Source of the DNA: Clostridium sp. | GTDB lineage: Bacteria; Bacillota_I; Bacilli_A; Acholeplasmatales; Anaeroplasmataceae | DNA: 64,000 nt | Assembly (NCBI GenBank): GCA_022010015.1 | Contig: CP091735.1 | Span: 434,001-498,000, forward strand | Reading direction: 5' to 3' | Shown: piece after piece, positions 40,282 to 50,786 of the stretch | How the letters are laid out: every line of letters begins with the position of its first letter | Numbering within the stretch: position 1 is the first letter of the stretch | Notes under the pieces: generated by a model | Database searches by the model: none | Seen by the model: the letters and a program-made list of their open reading frames with translations, nothing else | Told to the model about the DNA's origin: nothing | Made by a program: the position numbers and the translations under genes

Positions 40282-42262
40282 TTAATTATTTAATATTTTT
40301 TTATAAACCTCATAAATATTATTTACTGTAAAGCCATAATAAGGAATTATTTCCTTTAAAGGCATTGACTTACCAAATTCATCAATACCATAAACATTAG
40401 CAGCATATTTATACCAAGGCATTGTAGCACCCATTTCTACAGCTAAACGCTTAGTGATACGCTTTGGTAATACCATTTCTTTATATTCAGGTGATTGCTC
40501 ATCAAACAAGCACATTGAAGGCATTGAAACAACACGAACAAATTCGCCCTCAGATTCAAGCTTTTTAGCAACATCAATACATAATGAAAGCTCACTTCCA
40601 CAACTAATCATTATAGCATTAGGGCTAACCTTTGGTTCAAATGCAATATAGCCGCCAGCCTTAACTCCTTCATAATTTGTACAATCTAGATTTAATACTG
40701 GTTGTCTTGTTGAAACAACAATTGTTGGACGCTTTGTTTCTTCGAATGCTAAAAGCATTGCACTTGTCATCTCAACAGCATCAGCTGGTCTAAATAAATT
40801 ACAATTAGGCATAGCTCTAAACATTGCAAGCTGCTCAATTGGTTGATGGCTTGGACCATCCTCACCTACACATACGCTATCATGAGAGAATAAAAATACA
40901 CTAGGAATATTACTTATAGCGGCAAGTCTAATTGCTGGCTTCATATAATCAGAAAATACAAAGAAGCCACTACCAAAGCCTTTAGTTCCACCATGAGCTG
41001 TAATTCCATTACAAATAGCTGCCATTGCATGCTCTCTTACACCAAATAAAATATTACGACCTTGACGATTATCATAATCGAAGACACCATTTGCACCTCT
41101 AACCATAGTTGATGAGCATAAATCAGCAGAACCACCCATTATATTAGGTAGCTTAGTGCTAATCCAATCTAAAACCTTACCCATAACCTTACGAGTTGAT
41201 TCTTTACTTCCTACCTCCCAAGAAGGCATATCTTCATAATCATCAATACTAAAGCTATTATAAATATAATTTTTGGAACACTTCATATTCATTATGATAT
41301 TTTTTTCACTGTAATTTTTTTAAGTTCTGTATTCCACTGCGTATCTGCAAGAATTCCTCTTTCAATTACATTTTCTTTATAGAATTCATATACGCTTGGC
41401 GGAATTACAAATGAAGGATAATCATATCCTAAATTCTCTCTTAATGCCTCAATATCTTCTAAAGAAAGTGGCTTACCATGAACAGAATTTTCCCCACTAT
41501 TAGGTGCACCATAGCCAATAATCGTCTTAATCTCGATTAAAGTTGGCCTATCATGACTTTCCTTAGCTTGTGAAATAGCAGCTTCTATTTCATCGCAATC
41601 ATTACCATCATTAACTAAAATATAATTCCAATTCATTGCTAAGGCCTTATTCTTAACACTATCAGAATTGCAGAATTTAACCTCACCATCAAGCTGAATA
41701 TCATTTGAATCAAACAATACAATAAGCTTTCCAAGCTTTAAATGACCAGCTAAAGACATTGCCTCCATCGCAACACCTTCCTCTAAATCACCATCACCAC
41801 ATAACGCATAAGTATAATGATTAACAATCTTACTATCAAGCTTATTAAACTTTGAAGCTAAAAAAGCTTCACTAATTGCCATACCAACTGCACTTGCAAT
41901 ACCCTGACCAAGAGGACCAGTTGACATATCAATACCATCAGTATGGCCAAGCTCAGGATGTCCTGGAGTTAAGCTTCCCTTTTGACGAAAATTCATCAAA
42001 TCATCCATAGAAATCTTAAAGCCTGATAAATGTAGCATAATATAAAGTAGCATAGAGCCATGACCAGCACTTAATATAAATCTATCTCTATCAAACCATT
42101 TTTGATTCATTAGAATCAATATTAATCTCTCTTGTAAATAATGTATGAAGAATTGGCGCTGCACCTAAAACAATTCCTGGATGACCACTTTTAGCTTTAG
42201 TAATGCATTCAGCACCAAGAACTCTAATTGCATTAATACATTCTTGATCAATTTTTCTTCAT
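40282..42262 (-). CDS. tkt: Transketolase
   Basis: Thiamine-diphosphate enzyme of the pentose phosphate pathway, about 655 residues. N-terminal IDQECINAIRVLGAECITKA and SGHPGIVLGAAPILH; ThDP-binding GDGDLEEGVAMEAMSLAGH; C-terminal VREHAMAAICNGITAHGG and HDSVCVGEDGPSHQPIEQL. Corrected start MKKIDQEC at 42262. Breaks near 42251, 42108 and 41300; the long parts 42100-41300 and 41280-40282 are clean. Confidence 0.96.
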
Positions 42263-42275
42263 TCTTTTTTTGTCC

Positions 42276-42464
42276 TCATTTTTCCTTTACATCATTGCTA
42301 TTTTCTTTTTCCTCTGAGTTTTTCATTTTTCTTTATCATTATCTAACTCATCTGGATATTTTTCGTTCATAAAAGGCATCAGCATAGCCTCTTTGGAGCT
42401 CTAGAAGTTCATCAAAATGCTTCTCACCTAGATATTTCTTTATTTCCGCTACGCTTTTTAACAT
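42276..42464 (-). CDS. Small acidic hypothetical protein upstream of tkt
   Basis: MLKSVAEIKKYLGEKHFDEL then LELQRGYADAF and a highly charged tail rich in Glu, Lys and Asp (corrected NEKYPDELDNDKEKMKNSEE, ending VKEK). About 61 residues, no helix or signal. It ends 14 bases before tkt and starts just after a two-helix membrane protein; no family recognised. Confidence 0.5.
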
Positions 42465-42472
42465 TTACATCA

Positions 42473-42929
42473 CTAATTTTTCTTCTTTGATAGACGATTT
42501 AAAAAAACATAATTAGAATTAAAAAAATGTTCCTAAAATCAAAATACAAATCCAAATATTCCAGTGCCATACTGAAACACCAATTAGATAAACAATTACA
42601 CATAATAATGTTAGTGGCATAATAATTTGCTTAGAAAACTTATTACCAATCTTTTCACACTCATCCCAAAAATCAAGCCAAACCTTATTAATATTTGCGC
42701 TATATAAATCCTTAAGACCTTCATAATAGCCACTTTCAACATAAATACGATAATTTATTCCATCCTCACTACTCCAAACATAAAATTTAGATTGAGATGT
42801 ATATTCATTATAAATGTCTTCGAAATCATCCATTGAATAAATTTCAATGACTCTTTCATCTTCTAATTTTTGAACATCAAGCGCTTCTTTACCATCAGCT
42901 GCATGATAAATTTTAGGGTTAATTCTCAT
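42473..42929 (-). CDS. Hypothetical two-helix membrane protein
   Basis: MRINPKIYHAADGKEALDVQ; a soluble domain (YSMDDFEDIYNEYTSQSKFY, YESGYYEGLKDLYSANINK) followed by two C-terminal helices (IIMPLTLLCVIVYLIGVSVW and IWICILILGTFFLILIMFF). About 150 residues; the last 15 follow a break at 42523-42528. Unknown function; likely cotranscribed with the small acidic protein and tkt. Confidence 0.65.
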
Positions 42930-43002
42930 TTAATCAATTTCCTTTCTTTTTAATAAACACATATATTATACCATAACTAACAAGCAAACAAAACAGCAAA
43001 AA

Positions 43003-43036
43003 AATAAGTTCATTTTTTTACAATGAACTTATCTAA
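43003..43036 (-). terminator. Terminator after the SHOCT-domain gene
   Basis: Minus-strand stem ATAAGTTCATT...AATGAACTTAT followed by seven T. Confidence 0.8.
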
Positions 43037-43040
43037 TGTT

Positions 43041-43856
43041 CTACAGCATTTTAGATATAATTTTAGCCTTTATAGCCTTAAATTCCTCATCTGATAAAAT
43101 TCCAGCCTTAGCTAATTGACTAAATCTTTCTAAATCCTCAGCAAGCTTTAAATAATCAACGCTAGAATCTGTACTAGCCTTTGTTTCTTCTTTTTTAGGC
43201 TCAATATGAACTGGTTCTACTTTTTCTTCCTTTTTAGGTTCAACATAAGCTGGCTTTACTATTTCTTCCTTTTTAGGCTCAATATGAACTGGTTCTACTT
43301 TTTCTTCCTTTTTAGGTTCAACATGAACTGGCTTTACTATTTCTTCCTTTTTAGGTTCAATATGAACTGGTTCTATTTTCTCTTCTTTTTTAGGCTTTGC
43401 TTCTACACTCTCTTCTTCCTCTTCTTCAGCCTTAGCACCAAATGACATTGCAGGCTTTACTTCATCATAAGCTCTTGCTTGCTCAATTTGTTCATTAATT
43501 TCATCCTCATTTTCAAATGTAGCATTTGCAAAATCTAAGGGACCAGAAACCTTAAAATCCTCTTTAAATGGATCATCATCAACCTCAACAGCTCCCTTAA
43601 CAGGCTTTTTGACTGGTTCAACTGGCTTTGTTACTGGCTTAGTAACAGGCTTATTAATAGGTTTATTTACTCCAGGAATAGCATTCATAACCTTTGGTAC
43701 TTCACGCATTAAAATAATTTCATCAAGAGTTTTAACAGTTCGAATACGATATTTCTCTAAGCATTCACTACAAATCGGAAAGCCATCCCTTGTCATATAA
43801 GGTGGAGCGCCCTTAACAACAGCAGCACATCTTCCACACACGAAATTCTTTGCCAT
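43041..43856 (-). CDS. Zinc-ribbon / charged-repeat / SHOCT-domain protein
   Basis: 271 residues, intact. Zinc ribbon at the N-terminus (CGRCAAVVKG, then CSECLEKY); Pro/Lys linker with NKPVTKPVTKPVEPVKKPVK; six EPKKEE(K/I)(V/I)(E/K)PVH(I/V)-type units at about residues 150-230; a C-terminal SHOCT helix pair YLKLAEDLERFSQLAKAGIL then SDEEFKAIKAKIISKML. No membrane segment. The design suggests a cytoplasmic oligomerising adaptor; function unknown. Transcribed divergently from the two-component system. Confidence 0.8.
   Translation of the reverse strand: MAKNFVCGRCAAVVKGAPPYMTRDGFPICSECLEKYRIRTVKTLDEIILMREVPKVMNAIPGVNKPINKPVTKPVTKPVEPVKKPVKGAVEVDDDPFKEDFKVSGPLDFANATFENEDEINEQIEQARAYDEVKPAMSFGAKAEEEEEESVEAKPKKEEKIEPVHIEPKKEEIVKPVHVEPKKEEKVEPVHIEPKKEEIVKPAYVEPKKEEKVEPVHIEPKKEETKASTDSSVDYLKLAEDLERFSQLAKAGILSDEEFKAIKAKIISKML
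43195..43395. repeat. In-frame tandem repeat, period about 39 bases
   Basis: Five to six imperfect direct repeats with alternating variants (GAACCTAAAAAGGAAGAA-type units) encoding the EPKKEE repeats. Near-identity at DNA level implies recent expansion. Confidence 0.85.
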
Positions 43857-44018
43857 ATTTTCTCAACGTCCTTTAACATAATTAATTATCATATAAGATT
43901 ATTCTACCATATTTTTTTATATTTCATTCCATATAATTTATGATTTTTTGTGAAAATCTCACACAAAGCTATGTTTTTGTATAATATACATATATTCTAT
44001 TTTTTTAAGGAGTCTAGA

Positions 44019-44720
44019 ATGAATAAAAGAATATTAATTGTTGAAGATGAACCCACATTACAAAGAATCATAAAAAAACATATTTTGAAAAAAACGGCTA
44101 TGATGTTTATGTAGCTAGTGATGGCGAACAAGCTTTAACATTGTTTAAGGATACAATTTTTAGATATTATTGTTTTAGATATTATGCTACCAAAAATTGA
44201 TGGCTTTGAGGTGTGTAAAATTATTCGCTCATCATCAAATATTCCTATTATTATGATGACTGCCCTTGGTGAAGAACAAAATATGTTATACGGCTATTCA
44301 CTAAAGGTTGATGACTATATTATTAAGCCCTTTCCTCCAAAGGTTTTAGTAGCAAAGGTTAATAATTTATTATCACGAATTCAAAAGCCAGAGGAGCTTA
44401 TAAAAATTTATGAGGTTGGTGGCATCAAAATTGATTATAATGCTAATATTGCCTATGTTGATAATAAAAAAATAAGCTTAAGTAAAACTGAGTTTGATCT
44501 TTTATGCTTCTTCATTCAAAAATCAAGATAAGGCTTGCTCAAGAGAGCTTCTACTTGATGAGGTATGGGGAATGGATGTTTATGTTGACTATAGAATTGT
44601 TGATACCTATATCAAGCAATTAAGAAAGGCAATTAAGCCTTATTCCTACATTAAAACTGTTTTTTTAAGGTAGGGTATAAGTTTAGCTTAGGAAATGATA
44701 ATGAAGAAAATAATCAATAA
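44019..44720 (+). CDS. OmpR-family response regulator
   Basis: MNKRILIVEDEPTLQRIIKK receiver with acidic pair ED, phospho-acceptor Asp in DIIVLDIMLPKIDGFEV, Lys in YIIKPFPP; C-terminal winged helix with LSKTEFDLLCFFIQ and SRELLLDEVWGMDVYVDYRI then VDTYIKQLRKAI. About 230 residues. AAGGAG ribosome-binding site and a TATAAT at 43980-43985. Its end overlaps the kinase start by 20 bases. Breaks near 44078, 44160, 44522 and 44660. Confidence 0.93.
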
Positions 44721-46297
44721 ATCTCTTAGTACTTATTTACAATTAACAATCTTTATCTTTTTTTACATTTTTTTCTATTTCGATTATTCTAACATCAAAT
44801 ATCATAAAGCATTCATACATTAATAGCATAAATAACAATGCCTTAAAAAAATAAATAATGTAGATAATTTTTAATTACCAAAGCCTAATAGATTATTATA
44901 ATAATGGGATTTATATTTATAATCTAGATAGTAATGACCCCTATACAATCGTCACTATTGAAAATACCGATTTTAAAGCAATAATTACTGATAATCTTCA
45001 AATAGGCGATACCATAAATTATAAAATTAATGATGGTATTTTATTGCTTAATGGTGATAATGCTGGCGTTATTACTAATATTTCTTATCCAAACAATATT
45101 AATTTCCTATTAAATAGCTTTTCATTTATAGAAAGTAAACCTAGCTTTAGTGAGATATCTACAATAACAAATAATAACAATAGCCAATATGCTTATATTT
45201 ATAAGGATAATTATTTAATAATAGCTCCTATTATTTTTGGGATCAACTTTATTTACAAATTTAAATTTGTATATTGCCATAATCTTATTAATTTGCTTTT
45301 TTTACTACTATTCATTCTCGGATATTTTTTTAAATTATCATCTAATCTATCCTATAACAGAAATGACTGAGGTTACAAGAGGCTTCAAAGAAAATAAATA
45401 TTCGCATCAAGAATTAAATTATTATACTAAGGACTATAAAAAAATTTAGCAAATGAAATAAACGATATTGGTTTATTATTAGAAAATAATAACAAGGAGC
45501 TTCAAATTAAAAAAACTGAGGTCGAAAAATTATATAAAAAAAGCAACCAGGATTATAAATTTAATAAACAGCTAGTTGCTAATATTTCTCATGAAATTAA
45601 AACTCCTCTTGCTATTATTCAAGCTACCATTTGTGCAATTCAAGATGGAATATTTGATGAAAAACGAACAAAAAAAATGAATTAAATAATGTTTTGTTAG
45701 AAATTGATAAAACCAACAAAAATGCTTCAAGAAATTGTAAGCCTTTATAAAATGGAAAATGATTCCTTCAAGCTAAACATTACTAGCTTTAATCTAGATG
45801 AAATGTTAAAAAATAAGCTTCAGGAATTTGAAAAAATAGCCTTAAAATATGATCAAACCTTAATTTATAGTGGCGTAGATAATTTATATATTAAAGCTGA
45901 TATCACACAAATTGATAGAATAATTAATAACATAATATTAAATGCTATTACCTATTCACCACCTAAAAATAAAATAACAATTGAGACCAGAAAGACCAAC
46001 CATTATAGTGTTTCTAGAAATAATAAATTACGGAATAAATATTAAAAAAATGAGGATTTAAATCGTATATTTGAACCATTCTACCGTGTAGATAAATCTA
46101 GAAACAAATCAGAAGATCATGGTAATGGCTTGGGTCTATATTATGTTAAACAAATGCTTGAAAAGCATAACTTTGATTTTTGGAATGGAAAAATGTTGTT
46201 AATGGTGTTAGGTTTTTATATAATATTTGATGAAACCAAAATAAAAAAATATAATCTTATATTTTTCAAGCAAATTGACTATTTAAAAACAAAATAG
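44701..46297 (+). CDS. Sensor histidine kinase
   Basis: Partner of the upstream regulator. MKKIINKSLSTYLQLTIFIF begins the first helix; an extracytoplasmic sensor of about 130 residues (DPYTIVTIENTDFKAIITDN, SKPSFSEISTITNNNN-type) leads to a second helix, a HAMP-like linker, H-box QLVANISHEIKTPLAIIQAT (near 45590), N-box INNIILNAITYSPP and G-box DHGNGLGLYYVKQML. The C-terminus is uncertain: TGA at 46228 or TAG at 46295. At least eight breaks. Confidence 0.9.
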
Positions 46298-46590
46298 AAA
46301 AAAATAAATTTCCATATTTAGTTATATGTCCTATTTATCTATCAACCATTCCAAACCTTATATTTCAAGCTTTAGTTAATGCTAAAAAGTATTCATTTTG
46401 CAATAACATGTCGGGGAAGATACAAGCGCAGCTGCAGTTTCCCTAAAAAAATCTAAATATGAATTATAGAGGTACCAATCATTTATCAATGCCTCAAGAT
46501 AATTTAAGCTTCTTCAAGGTTTCAAGAAGTCAAACAAATAGCGAAAAAAATTAAAGTTAACTAAGCTATCTTTAAAAAAATTCAAAATAT
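46298..46590. other. Unassigned stretch, possible gene remnant
   Basis: Plus-strand translation contains FQALVNAKKYSFCNNMSGED then TSAAAVSLKKSKYEL and KLLQGFKKSNK with stops between. Composition is less AT-rich than a usual spacer, but no start, ribosome-binding site or family is visible. Confidence 0.3.
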
Positions 46591-47933
46591 TTATTTTTCA
46601 CTTGAATCCTCAATATTAACATTCTCAAAATTAATATTAACACAATCTTTTAATTCTAAGCCTTTGTCTGCGACAAGCTTAGAATTTTTTAATGTAACAT
46701 CATGAATAGGTAATTCCTTAAGACCATTAATTTTCAAGGCAATTCCTGCTGAATTACAAATTATATTATCCATTAAAAATATCTTTAAATTCAGGTATAT
46801 CATCTTTACTAAAAGATGCTACTCTTTTTCTTTAGAATCCTCAATATTAACTAAAGCATAGCCCATAGTAAATATAATTGCTTCACCAATTATATTGTTC
46901 ATACAAATATTTTTTTCATAACAATATCCTTAACAACACCACCACGTCCCATTGCTGATTTAAATCTAATGCCAACATCAGTTCCTGAAAATATACAATT
47001 TTCAACTAAGACGTTTTCTATACCTCTACTCATTTCGCTACCAACAACAAATCCTCCATGAGCTTCAAAAACCTTGCAATCATGAATCCAAACATTTTTT
47101 GTAGGTATGGTTATTAATCTTGCTTCCTTATTCTTACCAGATTTAAGGCAAATTCCATCATCACCAACCTCAAATATACTTCCAACAATTTCACAATTTT
47201 GACATGATTCTAAATCAATACCATCACCATTTTGAGCAGAATGCTTATTCTTAATTGTAGCATTTTTTAATGTAAAATTACTACAATATAAAGGATGAAG
47301 ATTCCAAGCCGGAGAATTTTGCAATGTTACATCCTCAATTAAAACCTTATCACACTTTATAAGTGAAACAAACACTGGACGATACATATCCCAATTATCA
47401 CTAGCTATTTCTAAAGCCTTAGGATCATCATAATCAGGCTCTCCTTTTAAAATACCTTCATAATAGGTTTTAGTAGGACACCATATTTCAGTTTCCTTTG
47501 GCTTGAAAAACATATGGACTTTTTTTAAGACATCTTTCCCATTCCTTTGAAGTAAGCTTAAACTTTTTAATACCGCGCCATAAATCGCCACTTCCATCCA
47601 TTATCCCCTCACCTGTAATGGCAATATTAGATGCATTTCTAGCACTAATAGGTGAAATAGCTCTTATTCTTTTTATTCCTTCATATTCCGTCCATATTAA
47701 AGGATATTCTTCCTTAGACTTAGTGAATTTAACAAATGCATTTTTTTACAAATATGCAGATTTACATTACTCTTTAAATTAATTGGCCCTGTAAGATAAA
47801 AATCCATCAGGAATAATTACCATTCCGCCACCATTTTTTTATTACATAAATCAATTGCCGTTTGTATAGCTTCCCTATTATTAAAATCAACATCACTTTT
47901 TAGCACCATAATCTAAGATATTATATTTATCAT
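46591..47933 (-). CDS. Glycoside hydrolase family 28 (polygalacturonase-like)
   Basis: Predicted pectin-degrading hydrolase, about 435 residues, with no signal peptide seen. GH28 catalytic motifs are readable: NGDGIDLESCQN, VGDDGICLKSGKN (the paired Asp), AHGGFVVGSEMSRG (His) and GIRFKSAMGRGG (the RxK motif). The N-terminus after repair is NILDYGAKSDVDFNNREAIQ then TAIDLCNKNGGGMVIIP. Start near 47933 is the best estimate because of a break there. A cytoplasmic location would fit processing of imported oligogalacturonides. Breaks near 47900, 47838, 47740, 47525, 46912 and 46790. Confidence 0.9.
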
Positions 47934-47983
47934 TTTTTTAAATATAGGTAATTCAATTTTAAAAATTCATACAAAACACATTA

Positions 47984-48040
47984 TAATACAATTGTACTTA
48001 ATATTATAATACTCCTTTTCCATAACTTTATGAGTACAAC
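47984..48040 (-). promoter_or_regulatory. Repeated upstream element, GH28 copy
   Basis: Contains TTGTACTTAATATTATAATA and ATGAGTACAACAT, i.e. TTGTACT and AGTACAA half-sites facing each other about 40 bases apart. The same arrangement is upstream of the DUF368 gene at 49100-49165. TATAAT and GGAG elements lie between the half-sites. Probably a shared promoter/operator. Confidence 0.5.
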
Positions 48041-48130
48041 ATCAGTCATATAATACCATAAACCTACCACTATTATCAACTATTCCTAAAATATTTTATA
48101 AGTAATAGTTAAAAGGATACATAATAAATA

Positions 48131-48166
48131 AAAAAAGCTCTAGATTTTATCTAAAGCTTTTACTTA
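48131..48166 (-). terminator. Terminator downstream of the DUF368 gene
   Basis: Minus-strand AAGCTTTAGAT-AAA-ATCTAGAGCTT with one mismatch, then seven T. Confidence 0.8.
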
Positions 48167-48218
48167 AAAATTAAAAAAATCCTGTAAGATTTTTTTAATA
48201 TATTTAATTATTCTTGTT

Positions 48219-49079
48219 CTATAATATTTTTCTTTTTTTATCAATGCTATTTATCAACAGATATGATGCTAATGCACCTAAAATCAATAAAATAACACCT
48301 AAGATTATGTCCTTAGCATCAATAGGATTTGTAGCATAATCATATTCTAAATAAATACCTACAAATGAGCCTATGACAAAGCTAACAATAGCCCAATAAG
48401 TAACTCTTGGAAATTTTTCAAGTAATAGCTTCATAATCTTAGAGATTGTAAAGAAACCAATAATAAGACCAACCGCAAAGACTCCTAAAATTAATACTGA
48501 GCCTAAAAAATCAGTTTTTAAATTAGAAATGGTTGCAAATAAGGGTTTATAGTAGCCAAGTAAAAAGTAATAACATTGAACCACTAATACCGGGAACAAC
48601 TAAAGCAAATGAAGCAACAACACCGACTAATACTAATAACACATACGAAAGGAAATTTCCACCAAGAGTCACATCACTACGACTTGGTAGAAAGCATAAT
48701 CCTATAAGAATTTCAGCTGGCAAAAATTAATTCAATCGCATCAATTTTTATACCATTATTCTTAGCATCCTTAATCAATTTTTGGTAGGCTTCCGAGCAT
48801 TAAACCAACAAAAAAAGGGAAATAATTATAAATTCACAATGCTTTAATGCCCAATTAAGTGGGAAATATACAATAATAAAGGCTAAGGCCATACCAATAG
48901 CAATTGGTAGGATATATTTAACAGAATTAACAAAATCCTTACGCAAATTTGCAATTGCATCAATTAAATTCTGATAGATATTTAATAATACTGCAAGGGT
49001 ACCCCCACTGACGCCTGGTATAATCATCGCAACTCCTATACAAGCGCCCTTTAAAAGCCTAACAAAAAAAGTCTTTCAT
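48219..49079 (-). CDS. popT: DUF368 membrane protein (PopT-type undecaprenyl phosphate translocase)
   Basis: Multi-pass membrane protein of about 275 residues. Two inverted signature motifs are present: VAMIIPGVSGGTLAVLLNIY and VASFALVVPGISGSMLLLLL. Corrected start MKDFFVRLLKGACIGVAMII at 49079. DUF368 proteins have been shown to recycle undecaprenyl phosphate across the membrane, which fits the uppP gene 8 kb away. Breaks near 49061, 48800, 48720 and 48560. Confidence 0.88.
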
Positions 49080-49099
49080 TTCTAATCTAGTATAATCAA

Positions 49100-49165
49100 A
49101 TTGTACTTAAGATTATACATTCTCCTTCTTTTTAAGGTTTAATTTATAGTTATGAGTACAACATA
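49100..49165 (-). promoter_or_regulatory. Repeated upstream element, DUF368 copy
   Basis: AAATTGTACTTAAGATTATA and ATGAGTACAACATAAC repeat the half-sites seen at 47984-48040, with a GGAG between. Located 20-85 bases before the DUF368 start. Confidence 0.5.
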
Positions 49166-49189
49166 ACTTTTTATATCATCACACTGGAT

Positions 49190-49406
49190 GTTATAATTAT
49201 TTCGGCACTGTAGTCTGTTTCATTTTTCTTCTACAGGAGTCTTAGACTCTCTGGTTATAGGAGAGTTCAGCTACAGTCTTTTCTTTTATATGGTTATTAG
49301 TTGGTTACAGCTCTCTTAGTAGATGACTGGTTATAAGGAACTAGAATACACAAGAATTGATTTGTAGACAGCACCAGTGCAAATATTATTACAAGGAGGA
49401 GCGACA
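49190..49406 (+). ncRNA. Candidate IS110 bridge RNA region
   Basis: The region before the transposase is rich in fold-back: ACTGTAG (49205) with CTACAGT (49272), GAGTC-TTA-GACTC (49237-49250) and CTCTC...GGAGAG (49250-49268), then a second half with GGTTACAG/CTCTCTTAG and TTAGTAGATGACTGG. IS110-group elements encode the bridge RNA here. The loops pairing with target and donor were not identified. Confidence 0.5.
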
Positions 49407-50593
49407 ATGATATATGTCGGAATTGATATTGCCAGTGATAAGCATGATTTTTATGCTTATGAATGACAATAGAATTTTTTTATACTAAACGTTCCATCAC
49501 TATACCTAATACAGATGATGGATACGAAAAGCTCCACAATTCAATAACTGAGTTTTGTGGAGCTAACAATGATTATCAAGTTCGTATAGGGCTTGAATCT
49601 ACAGGATTTTACCATTTAAATCTTTTTATTCTATCTATTACAAAAAGAATACAAGGTAACTATTTTTAAATCCTTTTTTTAACCAATATGTTTAAAAAAA
49701 ATCAAAACAAATTCATACACAAAAGAACGATAACTTAGATTCGATAAACATTTGTAAATATCTGCAAGATAATCAACAAGATTTCAAGCCCTATACACTT
49801 ACATCATACCACACTGAAGCTTTAAAGTCATTATCTAGAGATAGATTTTTCTATAATTGAAGAGCTTAGACAAGCAAAAATTAGTTGTATATAGAATACT
49901 AACTCAGCTATTTCCTGAATATTTAAAGCTTTTTCAAGCAATGTTTATCAAGGTTCAGCATTAGAAATAATAACTAAGTACCCAAGCCCTAAAAAAACTA
50001 GCTAAAAGCTCATTTAGAAACTATTTCTAATATGTTACATGCCAAGTGCAAAACTTCTGTAAAAGACATTATAAATGCTGCTAAAGCAAGCATTGGTAAT
50101 GATAATGAATATCTTTCATTTTTCTTTACTTCAAGCTATAAAAAAACACTAAAAATTCATTCAATCCAAGATCGATGATTATGATGAAATGATTAAATAT
50201 TGTGTTGATAAGCTTGATACTAAAATACTTACTATTCCAGGTATTGGTTATGCTACCGCTGGAATGATTTTGGGAGAAATTGGGGATATTTCAAAATTTA
50301 AAAATGCAGAACATTTGGTTTCCTTTTCTGGCTTAGATTTAAAGATTTATGAATCTGGTAAATTCAAGGCAAAAAATCTTAAAATCAGTAAGAAAGGATC
50401 TAAATACTTAAGATACGCATTGTACCAAGTAGCAAGGGTATGTTGGATTCATGATTCTACTCTTAACGCTTACTATGAAAAGAAAGAATCAGAACATAAG
50501 CATTTTCTTGTAATTGTTGGTCATCTAGAAAAGAAAATGGTGAGAATAATCTACTCCATTTTAAAATCAGGTAAGGCGTATACTCCACATTAA
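49407..50593 (+). CDS. IS110-family transposase (recombinase)
   Basis: N-terminal RuvC-like DEDD domain MIYVGIDIASDKHDFYAYE and VRIGLESTGFYHLNLF; C-terminal Transposase_20 domain TIPGIGYATAGMILGEIGDI, HLVSFSGLDLKIYESGKFK, KKGSKYLRYALYQVARVCW. About 385 residues. GGAGGAGCGACA before the ATG at 49407. At least seven frame breaks in the first 250 codons (49465-50170), the last 134 codons intact. Confidence 0.92.
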
Positions 50594-50786
50594 CCATATA
50601 AAATTTTCAAAGAACTAGATATATAACATTAATCAGCATATCCTTACTCGGATACTGTAAACACATTTTTTAAAAAATGTATGGTGAAAGGCCCTTTTTA
50701 GCATGCACTAAATTTCCATAAATAAATTTTTTTGATATTTCTTTCAAAAAAATCTCTTGATTTATTTATAGTTGGCTCCTATTTTT

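Larger units (their letters stand above)
49185..50700 (+). mobile_element. IS110-family insertion sequence
   Basis: A DEDD transposase gene with a long structured 5' non-coding region (about 220 bases) and about 110 bases of 3' sequence, without obvious terminal inverted repeats. This is IS110-group organisation. It lies between the DUF368 promoter region and the end of the exporter operon and interrupts neither. Exact ends not determined. Confidence 0.85.

Noticed and set aside
43206..43445. Plus-strand Phe/Leu/Tyr-rich reading frame over the SHOCT gene
   Set aside because: It is the reverse of the charged repeat; the minus-strand gene has a zinc ribbon, SHOCT domain and ribosome-binding site.
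49185..50700. IS1111-subgroup element
   Set aside because: The long structured non-coding region is 5' of the transposase and I see no subterminal inverted repeats, which favours the IS110 subgroup.
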